Origin: DATAOG01 sp963753685
Lineage (GTDB): Bacteria > Pseudomonadota > Alphaproteobacteria > Geminicoccales > Geminicoccaceae
Length of the DNA: 64,000 nucleotides
Direction of reading: 5' to 3'
Assembly: GCA_963753685.1 (NCBI GenBank)
Contig: CAVWDE010000006.1
Coordinates: 434,001 to 498,000 of the forward strand
Part shown: positions 35,907 to 44,083 of the stretch, one piece after another
Numbering within the stretch: the stretch's first letter is position 1
Layout: every line of letters starts with the position of its first letter
Notes under the pieces: model-generated
What the model saw: the letters and a program-made list of their open reading frames with translations, nothing else
The model's database searches: none
What the model was told of the DNA's origin: nothing
Translations under genes and position numbers: made by a program

Positions 35907-36143
35907 GGTTCTGCTCCCCCGCGGCTGCGCTGCATCCGCTCCGGTAGCACAGCTGGGCCGGCTCGGAAATGCTCGGGTCGCACTGGCAAGTCCAGGACGA
36001 GTTGATCCGGCAGGGTGTCAACCTGCGCGGCATCCGCCCGCGGCCGCCGCGCGCGCAGCCGCCACCTTGATCGCTGCGCCGCGGCAGACGACAATGCCTC
36101 CCGACCTGCGGATCGCATTCATATTCATGAGGGAGGAAGGACA

Positions 36144-37109
36144 ATGACCAGGACGCCGATCGCGCTCGCGGGCGCTTTGACCCTACTCGCGGCTTCCGGC
36201 CTCGGTGCGCCGGCGCGCGCGGAGGTGCCAGAGTCCAAGGACCCGATCAAGCTCACCCTCCACGACTGGACCGGCCAGTACATCACGACCACGATCATGG
36301 GCGATGTCCTGAAGTCGATGGGCTACAACGTCGAGTATGTCCAGGCCGACTACATTGCGCAGTTCGCGGGCCTCGAGGCGGGCGACCTCGATGTCGCCAT
36401 GGAGATGTGGGAGACCACCGGCAAGGACGCCATGAACGCCTCGCTCGCGACCGGCAAGACGGTCGACCTCGGCGAGACCGGGATGCTGGCCAAGGAGGAG
36501 TGGTGGTTCCCGGAGTACATGAAGGAAAAATGTCCGGGGCTGCCCGACTGGAAGGCGCTGAATGCCTGCGCCGAAGCGTTCTCGACGCCCGAGACCGCGC
36601 CCAAGGGGCGCTATCTGGCCGGGCCGGTGACCTGGGGCGGGTTCGATGAGGAGCGGGTCGAGGCGCTGGGGCTGAACTACGAGGTGGTCCATGCCGGCAC
36701 GGACGCGGCGCTGTTCGCCGAGCTCGAATCGGCCTATCAGCGCAAGGCGCCGTTCCTGGGCTGGATCTACACGCCGCATTGGGCGCCGATCAAGTACAAG
36801 GGCGAGTGGATCAAGTTCCCCGAGTACGAGGACGCCTGCTACCAGGACCCGAAATGGGGTGTGAACCCGGATCTGGCGTACGACTGCGGCAAGCCGCACG
36901 GCTGGATCAAGAAGGTCGGCTGGAAAGGGGGCGACGCCAAGTGGCCCTGCGCCTACGACGCGATCCGTCACTTCAAGATCGACAACGAGACCGAGGGCAA
37001 GATGATTGCCGCAGTCGACCTCGATGGCCGCAAGGTCGACGAGGTGGTCCAGGAGTGGCTGGACGCCAACGAGGCGACCTGGAAGCCCTGGACCGCCTGC
37101 GCCGGCTGA
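36144..37109 (+). CDS. Glycine betaine/proline/choline-type ABC binding protein (OpuAC/ProX family)
   Basis: The 321-residue periplasmic protein has a signal peptide ending near GAPARAE. The OpuAC fold opens with PIKLTLHDWTGQYITTTIMG and AGLEAGDLDVAMEMWETTG. Trp-rich segments (EEWWFPEYM, FLGWIYTPHWAP) may form the aromatic cage that binds quaternary ammonium groups. Cysteines at KEKCPG, LNACAE, DACYQD and YDCGK suggest disulfides. A strong GGGAGGAAGG site sets the start. The ATPase and permease genes for this system lie 1.75 kb downstream, beyond an opposite-strand hydrolase, so the binding protein is transcribed separately. Confidence 0.9.
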   Translation: MTRTPIALAGALTLLAASGLGAPARAEVPESKDPIKLTLHDWTGQYITTTIMGDVLKSMGYNVEYVQADYIAQFAGLEAGDLDVAMEMWETTGKDAMNASLATGKTVDLGETGMLAKEEWWFPEYMKEKCPGLPDWKALNACAEAFSTPETAPKGRYLAGPVTWGGFDEERVEALGLNYEVVHAGTDAALFAELESAYQRKAPFLGWIYTPHWAPIKYKGEWIKFPEYEDACYQDPKWGVNPDLAYDCGKPHGWIKKVGWKGGDAKWPCAYDAIRHFKIDNETEGKMIAAVDLDGRKVDEVVQEWLDANEATWKPWTACAG

Positions 37110-37155
37110 GACCCCGCATCGGAGCCACCGCCCCGCCCGAGCCGAGCGCCACACA

Positions 37156-37187
37156 GGCAAGCCCGCCGCCCATGCGGCGGGCCTGCC
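37156..37187. terminator. Strong hairpin between convergent genes
   Basis: GCCCGCCGC (37161-37169) and GCGGCGGGC (37174-37182) pair perfectly around CCAT. Outer GGCA/TGCC (37156-37159 with 37184-37187) extends the stem to 13 pairs with one mismatch. It lies between the binding-protein stop and the stop of the opposite hydrolase gene. It probably ends transcription or protects 3' ends on both strands. Confidence 0.65.
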
Positions 37188-37198
37188 GCGCACGGGCC

Positions 37199-38266
37199 TC
37201 ACATGTTCGGGACGCTGGCGAGGAACTTCGCCAGGCGATCGGCGTAGAGCGCCGCCTGGCTGCCCGTGGTGCCGTGGCCCGACGTCTCGGCGGTCGCCGG
37301 GATGATGTCGACCTCGCCGTGGCCGATCGCTGCCATGCCCTTGGCGAGCGTGTCGAGCTCGGGCGGATCGCGCTCGTCGTCCTCGGAATTGATCACCAGG
37401 AGCGCGGCCTTGATCTTGCCGAGGTCAGGGGTCGGGTCGAAGTCGCGCGAGGCGTTCCACTGATACATCGCGTCATTGGCGTCCGGCGCCTTGGCCTTGG
37501 TGAGCTGCCTGTCGACATACGCATCTGCGGCCGCGCGCGTGTCGCCGATCTTCGCCAACCGCTTCTCGCCGCCGTTGGTCGCGAGCGAGAACCAGACGTT
37601 GGCGATGCGGAAGTTCGGCGGCTGCTCCTTGTAGTTGCCGCCGTCCCAGGCCGGATCGGTGCGCACGGCGTCGATCAGCAGCCGGCGCATCATCCAGTTG
37701 CGGCCGGACATCGGGCCGGGCAGCGAGGCCATCGGCACGAGCGCATCCATGAAGTCGGGATGGCTGACGCCCCAGGTCCAGGTCAGCATGCCGCCCATCG
37801 AGTTGCCCATGACGAGGCGCAGATGGTCGATGCTGAGATGGTTCTTCACGAGGTCGTACTGGGCGGCGACCATGTCGTCGTAGTTGTATTGCGGGAACTT
37901 CGCTCTGAGGCCGTCGGACGGCTTGGTGCTGCCGCCGGTGCCGATCGCGTCGGGGATGATGATGAAGTACCTGGTGGCGTCGAGCGCCTGGCCAGGCCCA
38001 TAGAGCGCGCCGGCGAATCCGTCGGTCAGCATGCTCTTGGCGCTGCCGGTCGTGCCATGCAGCATCAAGACCGGCAGGCCCGAGGGGTCGCCGACCATCG
38101 TGTAGCTGACCTTCATCTCCGGCATCACCTCGCCGGTGTGGAAGGTGAAGTCCTTGATGACGTACGCGCTCGTCTTCGGCTCGGGAAAGCCCGCCGCGCC
38201 CGCGGCGGCCGCGATCGCGATCACCGCTGCCGGGACGAGCGCGCCGGCCATTCTCCACATCCGCAT
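37199..38266 (-). CDS. Secreted alpha/beta hydrolase (MetX/homoserine acetyltransferase-like)
   Basis: The 355-residue protein has a signal peptide (hydrophobic residues about 7-25, cleavage near AGAAGF). The alpha/beta-hydrolase fold shows LMLHGTTGSAKSML (oxyanion region) and the nucleophile elbow LVMGNSMGGMLTW. The acid is in INSEDDERDP and the histidine in ETSGHGTTGS. It is related to the MetX branch, but a periplasmic location argues against methionine synthesis; a hydrolase role is likelier. ATG at 38266 follows GGAGGCAGAC; the ORF could begin at GTG 38278 but that codon is inside the ribosome-binding site. It faces away from the ABC ATPase gene across the repeat-bearing spacer. Confidence 0.85.
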   Translation of the reverse strand: MRMWRMAGALVPAAVIAIAAAAGAAGFPEPKTSAYVIKDFTFHTGEVMPEMKVSYTMVGDPSGLPVLMLHGTTGSAKSMLTDGFAGALYGPGQALDATRYFIIIPDAIGTGGSTKPSDGLRAKFPQYNYDDMVAAQYDLVKNHLSIDHLRLVMGNSMGGMLTWTWGVSHPDFMDALVPMASLPGPMSGRNWMMRRLLIDAVRTDPAWDGGNYKEQPPNFRIANVWFSLATNGGEKRLAKIGDTRAAADAYVDRQLTKAKAPDANDAMYQWNASRDFDPTPDLGKIKAALLVINSEDDERDPPELDTLAKGMAAIGHGEVDIIPATAETSGHGTTGSQAALYADRLAKFLASVPNM

Positions 38267-38550
38267 GTCTGCCTCCACGACGCTTGCTTTGTCTCAACCG
38301 GCATTCCCGTTCGGCCGAGCTTGGGTCAGGCTACGGTCGCGGATGCCGCTCTCCAAGCCTTTTGCCGGCAGCAGAGGGACGCGTCCGAGCCCGCAGGGCG
38401 GACGCGTCGGGTCGTCGAGGGCTGCGGGCGACGTCCGAGACTCGCCTGGCGTGATCTCGGGCCACGCCGAACCTTCGAGCATTCCGCTTTGAACCCTCAA
38501 GCATCACGATTTGAGGCTTCGTTAACCTTCGGCCCGTACCTGTCCTCCGA

Positions 38551-38623
38551 TGGTCCATGCGACCGTGGGAGTCTGCGCGCCGTGAAAAATCAACGGCTCG
38601 GACTCCCACGATCACATGGACCA
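38551..38623. repeat. Dispersed inverted repeat, copy 2
   Basis: Arms 38551-38573 and 38601-38623 pair at 21 of 23 positions around a 27-base centre that includes an A-rich loop (GAAAAAT). The left arm differs from that of copy 1 (8463-8485) at a single base. The centre differs completely. Such a pattern resembles REP/BIME-like or palindromic mobile elements. Confidence 0.8.
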
Positions 38624-38650
38624 AGGGGCCAAGGGATTGATCCGAAAGCG

Positions 38651-38665
38651 TTAACGAAGGCTTAC
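38651..38665. promoter_or_regulatory. CtrA-like motif (TTAA-N7-TTAC) beside repeat copy 2
   Basis: TTAA at 38651-38654, seven bases, then TTAC at 38662-38665. It occupies the same position relative to the right repeat arm as the motif at 8566-8580. A further GTTAAC occurs at 38520-38525 on the other side. Confidence 0.3.
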
Positions 38666-38861
38666 GGGAACCCGTCGCCGCGGCAACGGGCAACCGGTGC
38701 GTGGCCTCGCCCGTCGGATCTCGAGAATGGCCTCGAGGCTGATCGATGGGTCGCTCCGTGACTCCACGTCCGGGAGAATGCTCTAGGCTCTTGATCGAGC
38801 GTGGATGGCGGTCGATGCTCGATGCGTTGGATCGAGGCCAGGCGACGACCATGGAGCGGGC

Positions 38862-39938
38862 GTGACCACAGCGGCGGAGGCCGGTCGGCAAGCGGCGGCG
38901 ACGGGCGAGGTCAAGCTCGCCTGCGAGGGCGTCTGGAAGCTGTTCGGACCCGAGCCCGGGCGGTTCCTTGCCGGCCGGGCGCAGCCGCCGAGCGCCGCGG
39001 AGCTGGCGGCAGCGGGCCTGATCGGCGCGGTCCAGGACGTCTCGCTGGCGATCGAGGCGGGCGAGATCTTCGTCATCATGGGGCTCTCGGGCTCCGGCAA
39101 GTCGACGCTGGTGCGCTGCATGTCGCGCCTGGTCGAGCCCTCGGCCGGCCGCATCCTGTTCGAGGGCCAGGACCTGCTCGAGGCCTCCGAGCGCCAGCTG
39201 ATCGAGCTGCGGCGGCACAAGATGGGCATGGTGTTCCAGCATTTCGCCCTCCTGCCGCATCTGACCGTGCTCGGCAACGTCGCCTTTCCGCTCGAGGTCC
39301 AGGGCCAGGATCGGGCGCGGCGCGAGGCGCGCGCCCGCGAGATGATCGAGCTGGTCGGCCTCAAGGGCCGCGAGCTCTACTATCCGCGCGAGCTCTCGGG
39401 CGGCCAGCAGCAAAGGGTCGGGATCGCCCGCTCGCTCGCGGTCGAGCCCGAGATCTGGTTGCTGGACGAGCCGTTCTCGGCGCTCGATCCCCTGATCCGG
39501 CGCGAGATGCAGGACGAGTTCCTGCGCCTGCAGAGCGTGCTCAAGAAGACCATCGCGTTCATCACCCACGACTTCGACGAGGCGATCCGGCTCGCCGACC
39601 GGATCGCGATCATGCAGGACGGCCGGGTCATCCAGACCGGCACGCCGGAGGCGCTGGTCACCCGGCCGGCGACCGCCTATGTCGCCGAGTTCACCAAGGA
39701 AGTGCCGCGCGCCAAGGTGCTTTCTGTGCGCGCGGTCATGGGTCCGCCAGGCGGCACTGACGGCTTTGCGGGCGAGATCGTGGCCGAGGCCAAGATCCAG
39801 ACGATCGCGCGGCAGGTGATCGATGCCGGGCGGCCATTCGCGGTCACCGATCGCACGGGCCAGCTGATCGGCCAGATCGACCCGGCCGCGGTATTGGCCG
39901 TGCTGGTCGGCGATCAGGCGGGACCCGAGCATGGCTAG
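38862..39938 (+). CDS. Quaternary-amine ABC importer ATPase (ProV/OpuAA type)
   Basis: This is a 358-residue ATPase with N-terminal VWKLFGPEPGRFLAGRAQP, the insertion typical of ProV-class proteins that carry CBS or similar sensor parts. Walker A is GLSGSGKST, the signature LSGGQQQRVGIARS, Walker B IWLLDEPFSALDP, and the switch ITHDFDEA. The C-terminal 90 residues (VRAVMGPPGG onward) look like a single or degenerate CBS-type domain (PFAVTDRTGQLIGQIDPAAV). GTG at 38862 follows GGAG. Its stop overlaps the permease ATG by eight bases. Confidence 0.9.
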   Translation: MTTAAEAGRQAAATGEVKLACEGVWKLFGPEPGRFLAGRAQPPSAAELAAAGLIGAVQDVSLAIEAGEIFVIMGLSGSGKSTLVRCMSRLVEPSAGRILFEGQDLLEASERQLIELRRHKMGMVFQHFALLPHLTVLGNVAFPLEVQGQDRARREARAREMIELVGLKGRELYYPRELSGGQQQRVGIARSLAVEPEIWLLDEPFSALDPLIRREMQDEFLRLQSVLKKTIAFITHDFDEAIRLADRIAIMQDGRVIQTGTPEALVTRPATAYVAEFTKEVPRAKVLSVRAVMGPPGGTDGFAGEIVAEAKIQTIARQVIDAGRPFAVTDRTGQLIGQIDPAAVLAVLVGDQAGPEHG

Positions 39939-41943
39939 GTTGCTCGCCGCCCGCGCGATCGCGGCACCGCAGGCGCCTTTGCTGCGTGCGTCCTGGCTGC
40001 CCTGGGCCGTGCTGCTGGGGCTGACGCTCGCTCTGTACCTGGCCGCCGACCTCGTGCCCTGGGCGTTCGACTATCCGCGCGCCTGGGTCGTCCCGCTCAA
40101 GGTCTGGATCAACGGCCTGATGCACTGGCTGCGCGACGACGCGACCTTCGGCCTGTTCACCTTCCAGCAGCTGACCCGCGCCATCGCCTGGCTGCTGCAG
40201 CGGCCTTTCGAGCTGGCGCTCGACCTGTTCTCGACCGGCTTCCAGAAGGGCATCGGCCAGGATGCGACGCTGCTCTGGCCGCGCCTGCCCTGGGTCGCCC
40301 TGACCGGCATCCTGGCTCTGATGGCGCGCTACGCCAAAGATCGCGGCCTCGCCCTGCTGGTCGCGTTCTGCTTCCTTTATCTCGCCGTGTTCGGGCAGTG
40401 GGAGAGCGCCATGGTGACGCTCGCCTCGATCGTGATCGCGGTGCCGCTGGGCGTGCTCGCCGGCCTGTTCGTCGGCATCGTGGCCTACCGCCGTCCCGCC
40501 TTCGAGCGCGCGGTCACGCCGTTGCTCGACCTGATGCAGACCGTGCCGATCTTCGCCTATCTGGTGCCGATCCTCTGGTTCTTCGGCTTCAGCCCGGTCG
40601 CGGCGATCATCGCGACCATCATCTACGCCGCCCCGCCGATGGTCCGCAACACCGTGCTGGCGCTCCAGCGGGTGCCGGCCGAGGTCAAGGATTTCGGCCA
40701 GATGGCCGGCTGCACCCGGCGCCAGATGATGTGGCGGGTGCTGGTCCCCTCGGCCCGGCCGTGGCTGATGATCGGCGTCAACCAGGTGATCATGCTGTCG
40801 CTGAATATGGTGATCATCGCCTCGATGATCGGTGCTGGCGGCCTCGGGTTCGATGTGCTGGCGGCGCTGCGCCGGCTCGACTTCGGCGCCGGCCTCGAGG
40901 CCGCGATCGCGATCACGCTGCTTGCGATCGCCCTCGATCGTCTGTCGCAGGCGTTCGCGAGCCGCCCGCCGCCGGTGCATGCCGAGGCCGAGCCGAGCCT
41001 CCTCAGGCGCCACCCCTACCTGCTCACAGCCCTCGCCCTGCTCGCCGCCGGCTGGGCCCTCGGCGCCCTCATCCCCGCGCTCCAGACCTGGCCCGAAGCC
41101 TGGCGGATCGGCACCGGCGGCGTCATCAATCACGCCATGGAGTGGATCAACCTCCACTTCTTCGACACCATCGAGGCGGTCAAGACCTGGCTCCTGCTCA
41201 ACCTCATGGTGCCGGTCAAGCGGCTGCTCCTGAGCCTGCCCTGGATCGCGGTGGTCGCCGCCGCGGGCCTCGCCGGCTGGCAGCAGGGCGGTCCACGCCT
41301 GGCGCCGCTGACCATGGGCTTCGCGCTGTTCATCGCGCTCAGCGGCAATTGGGCGAAGGCGATGGAGACGGTCTACCTCTGCGGCCTCTCGGTGCTGATC
41401 GCCTGCGCGATCGGCATGCCGATCGGGGTGTTCGCGGCCCGCCGCGAGCGGGCGCACCGGATCGTGCAGGCGATCGTCGACACGCTCCAGACCCTGCCCG
41501 CGTTCGCCTATCTGATCCCGGCGGTGATGCTGTTCCGGGTCGGCGATTTCGCCGCCATGCTGGCGGTGATCGCCTACGCGGTCGTGCCGGCGATCCGCTA
41601 CACCGACCACGGCATCCGCCAGATCGACCCCGCCCTGATCGAGGCGGCGACCGCGGCCGGCTGCACCCGCGGCCAGCTCCTGCGCAAGGTGCAGCTGCCG
41701 CTCGCCTTGCCGGAGATCATGCTCGGCCTCAACCAGACCATCGTGCTGGCGCTCTCGATGCTGGTGATCACGGCCCTGGTCGGCACCCGCGACCTCGGCC
41801 AGGAAGTCTACATAGCGCTCGCCAAGGCGGACGTCGGCCGCGGCCTGGTCGCGGGCGTCTGCGTCGCCTGTCTCGCCATGACCGCCGACCGCCTGATCGC
41901 CCCCTGGGCCAACGCCCGCAAGCGCCGCCTGGGCCTGGCATGA
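39931..41943 (+). CDS. Quaternary-amine ABC importer permease with two channel domains in one chain
   Basis: The 670-residue inner-membrane protein has two full BPD_transp_1 domains. The first (about residues 100-345) has VTPLLDLMQTVPIFAYLVPI and the coupling loop DFGQMAGCTRRQMMWRVLVP. The second (about 430-665) repeats this with VQAIVDTLQTLPAFAYLIPA and EAATAAGCTRGQLLRKVQLP. ProW/OpuAB proteins usually carry one such domain and form homodimers, so this chain probably makes the whole channel alone and could be asymmetric. The neighbouring binding protein, ATPase and kinase point to betaine, choline or a related amine as substrate. Confidence 0.92.
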   Translation: MARLLAARAIAAPQAPLLRASWLPWAVLLGLTLALYLAADLVPWAFDYPRAWVVPLKVWINGLMHWLRDDATFGLFTFQQLTRAIAWLLQRPFELALDLFSTGFQKGIGQDATLLWPRLPWVALTGILALMARYAKDRGLALLVAFCFLYLAVFGQWESAMVTLASIVIAVPLGVLAGLFVGIVAYRRPAFERAVTPLLDLMQTVPIFAYLVPILWFFGFSPVAAIIATIIYAAPPMVRNTVLALQRVPAEVKDFGQMAGCTRRQMMWRVLVPSARPWLMIGVNQVIMLSLNMVIIASMIGAGGLGFDVLAALRRLDFGAGLEAAIAITLLAIALDRLSQAFASRPPPVHAEAEPSLLRRHPYLLTALALLAAGWALGALIPALQTWPEAWRIGTGGVINHAMEWINLHFFDTIEAVKTWLLLNLMVPVKRLLLSLPWIAVVAAAGLAGWQQGGPRLAPLTMGFALFIALSGNWAKAMETVYLCGLSVLIACAIGMPIGVFAARRERAHRIVQAIVDTLQTLPAFAYLIPAVMLFRVGDFAAMLAVIAYAVVPAIRYTDHGIRQIDPALIEAATAAGCTRGQLLRKVQLPLALPEIMLGLNQTIVLALSMLVITALVGTRDLGQEVYIALAKADVGRGLVAGVCVACLAMTADRLIAPWANARKRRLGLA

Positions 41944-42812
41944 GCACCGAGGCGCTGCGCAAGGCCGCGACCCTCGCCTGCTGGCAGGGCAAAGTCGAGC
42001 CGGTGCCGCTCGGCGGCGGGATCAGCAACCACAACTTCCGGGTGGAGGAGCGCGGCCAGACGTTCATGGTCCGGATCGGCGAGGACATCGAGGTCCACAA
42101 CGTGCTGCGCCGGTTCGAGCTGGCCGCCTCGCGCGCCGCCGAGGCCGCCGGCATCTCGCCCGCGGTGGTCCACAGCCAGCCCGGCGCGATCGTTTTTCGC
42201 TACCTCGAGGGGCGCACCCTGACGCCCGCCGACGTCCGCGAGCCGGCGATGCTCGAGCGCATCCTGCCGCTGATCCGGCGATGTCACACCGAAATTCCTC
42301 AGCACTTTCGCGGTCCCGCGCCGATTTTCTGGGTGTTCCAGGTGATCCGCGACTATGCGCTCCGCCTGCGCGAGGACGGCTCGCGCATGGTCAGGGAGCT
42401 GCCCCGCCTGCTCGCCGCCGCGCAAGAGCTGGAAAAAAGGGTCGGGGCGATCGAGCTGGTGTTCGGCCACAACGACCTGCTCGCCGCCAACCTGATCGAC
42501 GACGGCGCGCGGCTCTGGCTGGTCGACTGGGAATACGGCGGCTTCAACAGCCCCTTGTTCGACCTCGGCGGCCTCGCCTCCAACAACGAGCTTTTGCCCG
42601 AACAAGAGGATTGGCTGCTGGAAGCCTACTACGGCGCCCCGGTCACCGCAGACCTGCGCCGGCGCTACGCCGCGATGAAATGCGCCTCGCTGCTGCGCGA
42701 GGCGATGTGGAGCATGGTCTCCGAACTCCACCTCACGGTCGACTTCGACTACCGGGCCTACACCGCCGAAAACCTCCGCCGCTTCGAGGCGGCCTACGCA
42801 GCCGTCGTCTGA
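41940..42812 (+). CDS. Choline/ethanolamine kinase-like phosphotransferase (LicA/APH family)
   Basis: The 290-residue cytoplasmic kinase-fold protein has an N-terminal nucleotide-binding part, VPLGGGISNHNFRVEERGQT, with the lysine replaced by FMVRIGED. The catalytic loop is VFGHNDLLAANLIDDG (Brenner HxD type) and the metal-binding segment is LWLVDWEYGGFNSPLFDLGG. This closely resembles bacterial choline kinase LicA. Its ATG overlaps the permease stop by four bases, so uptake and phosphorylation of the same amino alcohol are probably coupled. The product, such as phosphocholine, could enter lipids or decorate surface sugars. Confidence 0.88.
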   Translation: MSTEALRKAATLACWQGKVEPVPLGGGISNHNFRVEERGQTFMVRIGEDIEVHNVLRRFELAASRAAEAAGISPAVVHSQPGAIVFRYLEGRTLTPADVREPAMLERILPLIRRCHTEIPQHFRGPAPIFWVFQVIRDYALRLREDGSRMVRELPRLLAAAQELEKRVGAIELVFGHNDLLAANLIDDGARLWLVDWEYGGFNSPLFDLGGLASNNELLPEQEDWLLEAYYGAPVTADLRRRYAAMKCASLLREAMWSMVSELHLTVDFDYRAYTAENLRRFEAAYAAVV

Positions 42813-43382
42813 CGTCCGGCCGGAGCGCTTGAATCCTCGATCCGACGTGGCTGAGGGAAGCTGGCCACTACCTGTCTTCTAAGGAGGTGGCCCCGGCGGT
42901 TTTGGGTCGACTTCGGGATCAAGTCACTGCTCCCAAAGCCAACCCGCAGCCGCCTTGGGCCGAAGATGCGCTCAGAACGAACAGGTCCCCGGCCAGCCGT
43001 GAATTGAAGGCGATGTCCGCGTAGCGGGACAAAGTGCGCGCCGCGCTCCAGCAGGACGCCCGGGTGGTCTTAGAGACTTCTCGATCGCGGCAAGGTGGCG
43101 GGCTGTCGCGACATCGCCCTTGGTGAAGCGCTCATCGAGGACCGACGCCGGCCGGCCGGCGGCACGCTCGCGAGCGGTCGGCAACGCCGCTGCAAGCAGT
43201 GCGGACGAGACCTTGTCCCGCCGAGACTTCATCGGGCCCACCGAGACGTTTGCTTTGATTGACGAGGCGAGACCAAGACCGTCTCTGTCCTCCCGCCGTC
43301 GCCGTCAAAAAATGCCGATTGCCAACCGACGTCATTCGGCGTAAGTCCTGGATCAAATATGTCGTACCTGGAGATCTGGACA
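42813..43382. other. 570-base stretch with no clear gene
   Basis: No full gene is visible. On the minus strand, 43100-43241 reads as a plausible protein piece (ERAAGRPASVLDERFTKGD), and 42950-43030 in another frame reads as LRGHRLQFTAGRGPVRSE. These may be fragments of a decayed gene, but I do not recognise the family. The segment just before mucR (43290-43380) is lower in G/C and probably holds its promoter. Confidence 0.4.
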
Positions 43383-43874
43383 ATGACCGGGAGCTCTGAA
43401 CCCGCGACTCTGGCCGAAGTGACCGCTGAGATCGTGTCAGCTTACGTCTCGAACAACAAGATCGCGCCATCCGACCTCGCCGCGCTGATTACCACGGTTG
43501 CGAGCCAAATGGCCAAGGTCGGTACCGCCCCTCCGCCACCGGTCGAGGCGAAGCCCGAGCCCGCGGTGCCCACGCGGCGCTCGATCCAGCCCGATCACCT
43601 CCTGTGCCTGGTCTGCGGCAAGTCGCAGAAGGTGCTCAAGCGCCACCTCTCGGTCAAGCACGGCCTGACGCCCGCCCAATACCGGCAGCGTTTCGAGCTC
43701 AAGCCCGACTATCCGATGATCGCGCCGAACTATGCGCGCCAGCGGCGCGAAGTCGCTCTGAAGCTCGGCCTCGGACGACCCAAGCCGGCCCGTCGGCGGC
43801 GCACCGGCAAGCCCGTGGGCCGGCCCCGGAACGCGCCGCCCGCTCAGCCGCCCGCGCCCGACGCCGCCGGCTGA
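43383..43874 (+). CDS. mucR: MucR/Ros family zinc-finger transcriptional regulator
   Basis: The 163-residue DNA-binding protein is of the alphaproteobacterial MucR/Ros family, which represses exopolysaccharide, motility, virulence or cell-cycle genes. N-terminal SEPATLAEVTAEIVSAYVSN is the oligomerisation region. The zinc finger reads CLVCGKSQKVLKRHLSVKHG (C-x2-C...H-x4-H), followed by LTPAQYRQRFELKPDYPMIA and APNYARQRREVALKLGLG. A Lys/Arg/Pro-rich tail resembles AT-hook or H-NS-like regulators (GKPVGRPRN). ATG at 43383 was preferred to 43359. MucR binds A/T-rich DNA, so it may act on the A/T-richer genes here, including the neighbouring TIR cluster. Confidence 0.92.
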   Translation: MTGSSEPATLAEVTAEIVSAYVSNNKIAPSDLAALITTVASQMAKVGTAPPPPVEAKPEPAVPTRRSIQPDHLLCLVCGKSQKVLKRHLSVKHGLTPAQYRQRFELKPDYPMIAPNYARQRREVALKLGLGRPKPARRRRTGKPVGRPRNAPPAQPPAPDAAG

Positions 43875-43980
43875 ACCCGAGGGCGACCATCGCGTTCCAG
43901 TCCTGTACGGCGCGGTAGCTGAGAAAGAGATCGACCCGCAGCCCCGCCTCGACCCCGTCGAGGTCCGATCCGAGCAGCCC
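43875..43980 (-). pseudogene. Fragment resembling a DUF4071/TRAFs-binding domain protein
   Basis: On the minus strand about 30 codons read VEAGLRVDLFLSYRAVQDWN followed by AMVALGF. This matches my memory of the DUF4071 (MAP3K TRAFs-binding) family motif DLFLSYRAVKAWDDMIAL. The frame gives no similarity on either side and no start or stop of its own. It lies just downstream of the SLATT gene on the same strand. It may be what is left of a third gene of that operon. The match is short, so chance is not excluded. Confidence 0.4.
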
Positions 43981-44083
43981 TTGACCACGTGGACCGGCTG
44001 AGGACCGCGCTGATTGCGTGACCTCGACCGTCGCTTTGCGGACGAGCTTGCGTATCTGCGCAGGCTCGTGGCCACCCTTGACG

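Larger units (their letters stand above)
38267..38861. other. 595-base divergent spacer with several palindromes
   Basis: No gene is seen. The spacer separates the divergent hydrolase and ABC ATPase genes. It contains a 6-bp hairpin (CCTCAA at 38495-38500 with TTGAGG at 38511-38516), the second copy of the dispersed inverted repeat (38551-38623), and TTAAC motifs on both sides of it. Promoters for both divergent genes should lie here, but I cannot place them. The last 180 bases are ordinary G/C-rich sequence. Confidence 0.65.
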
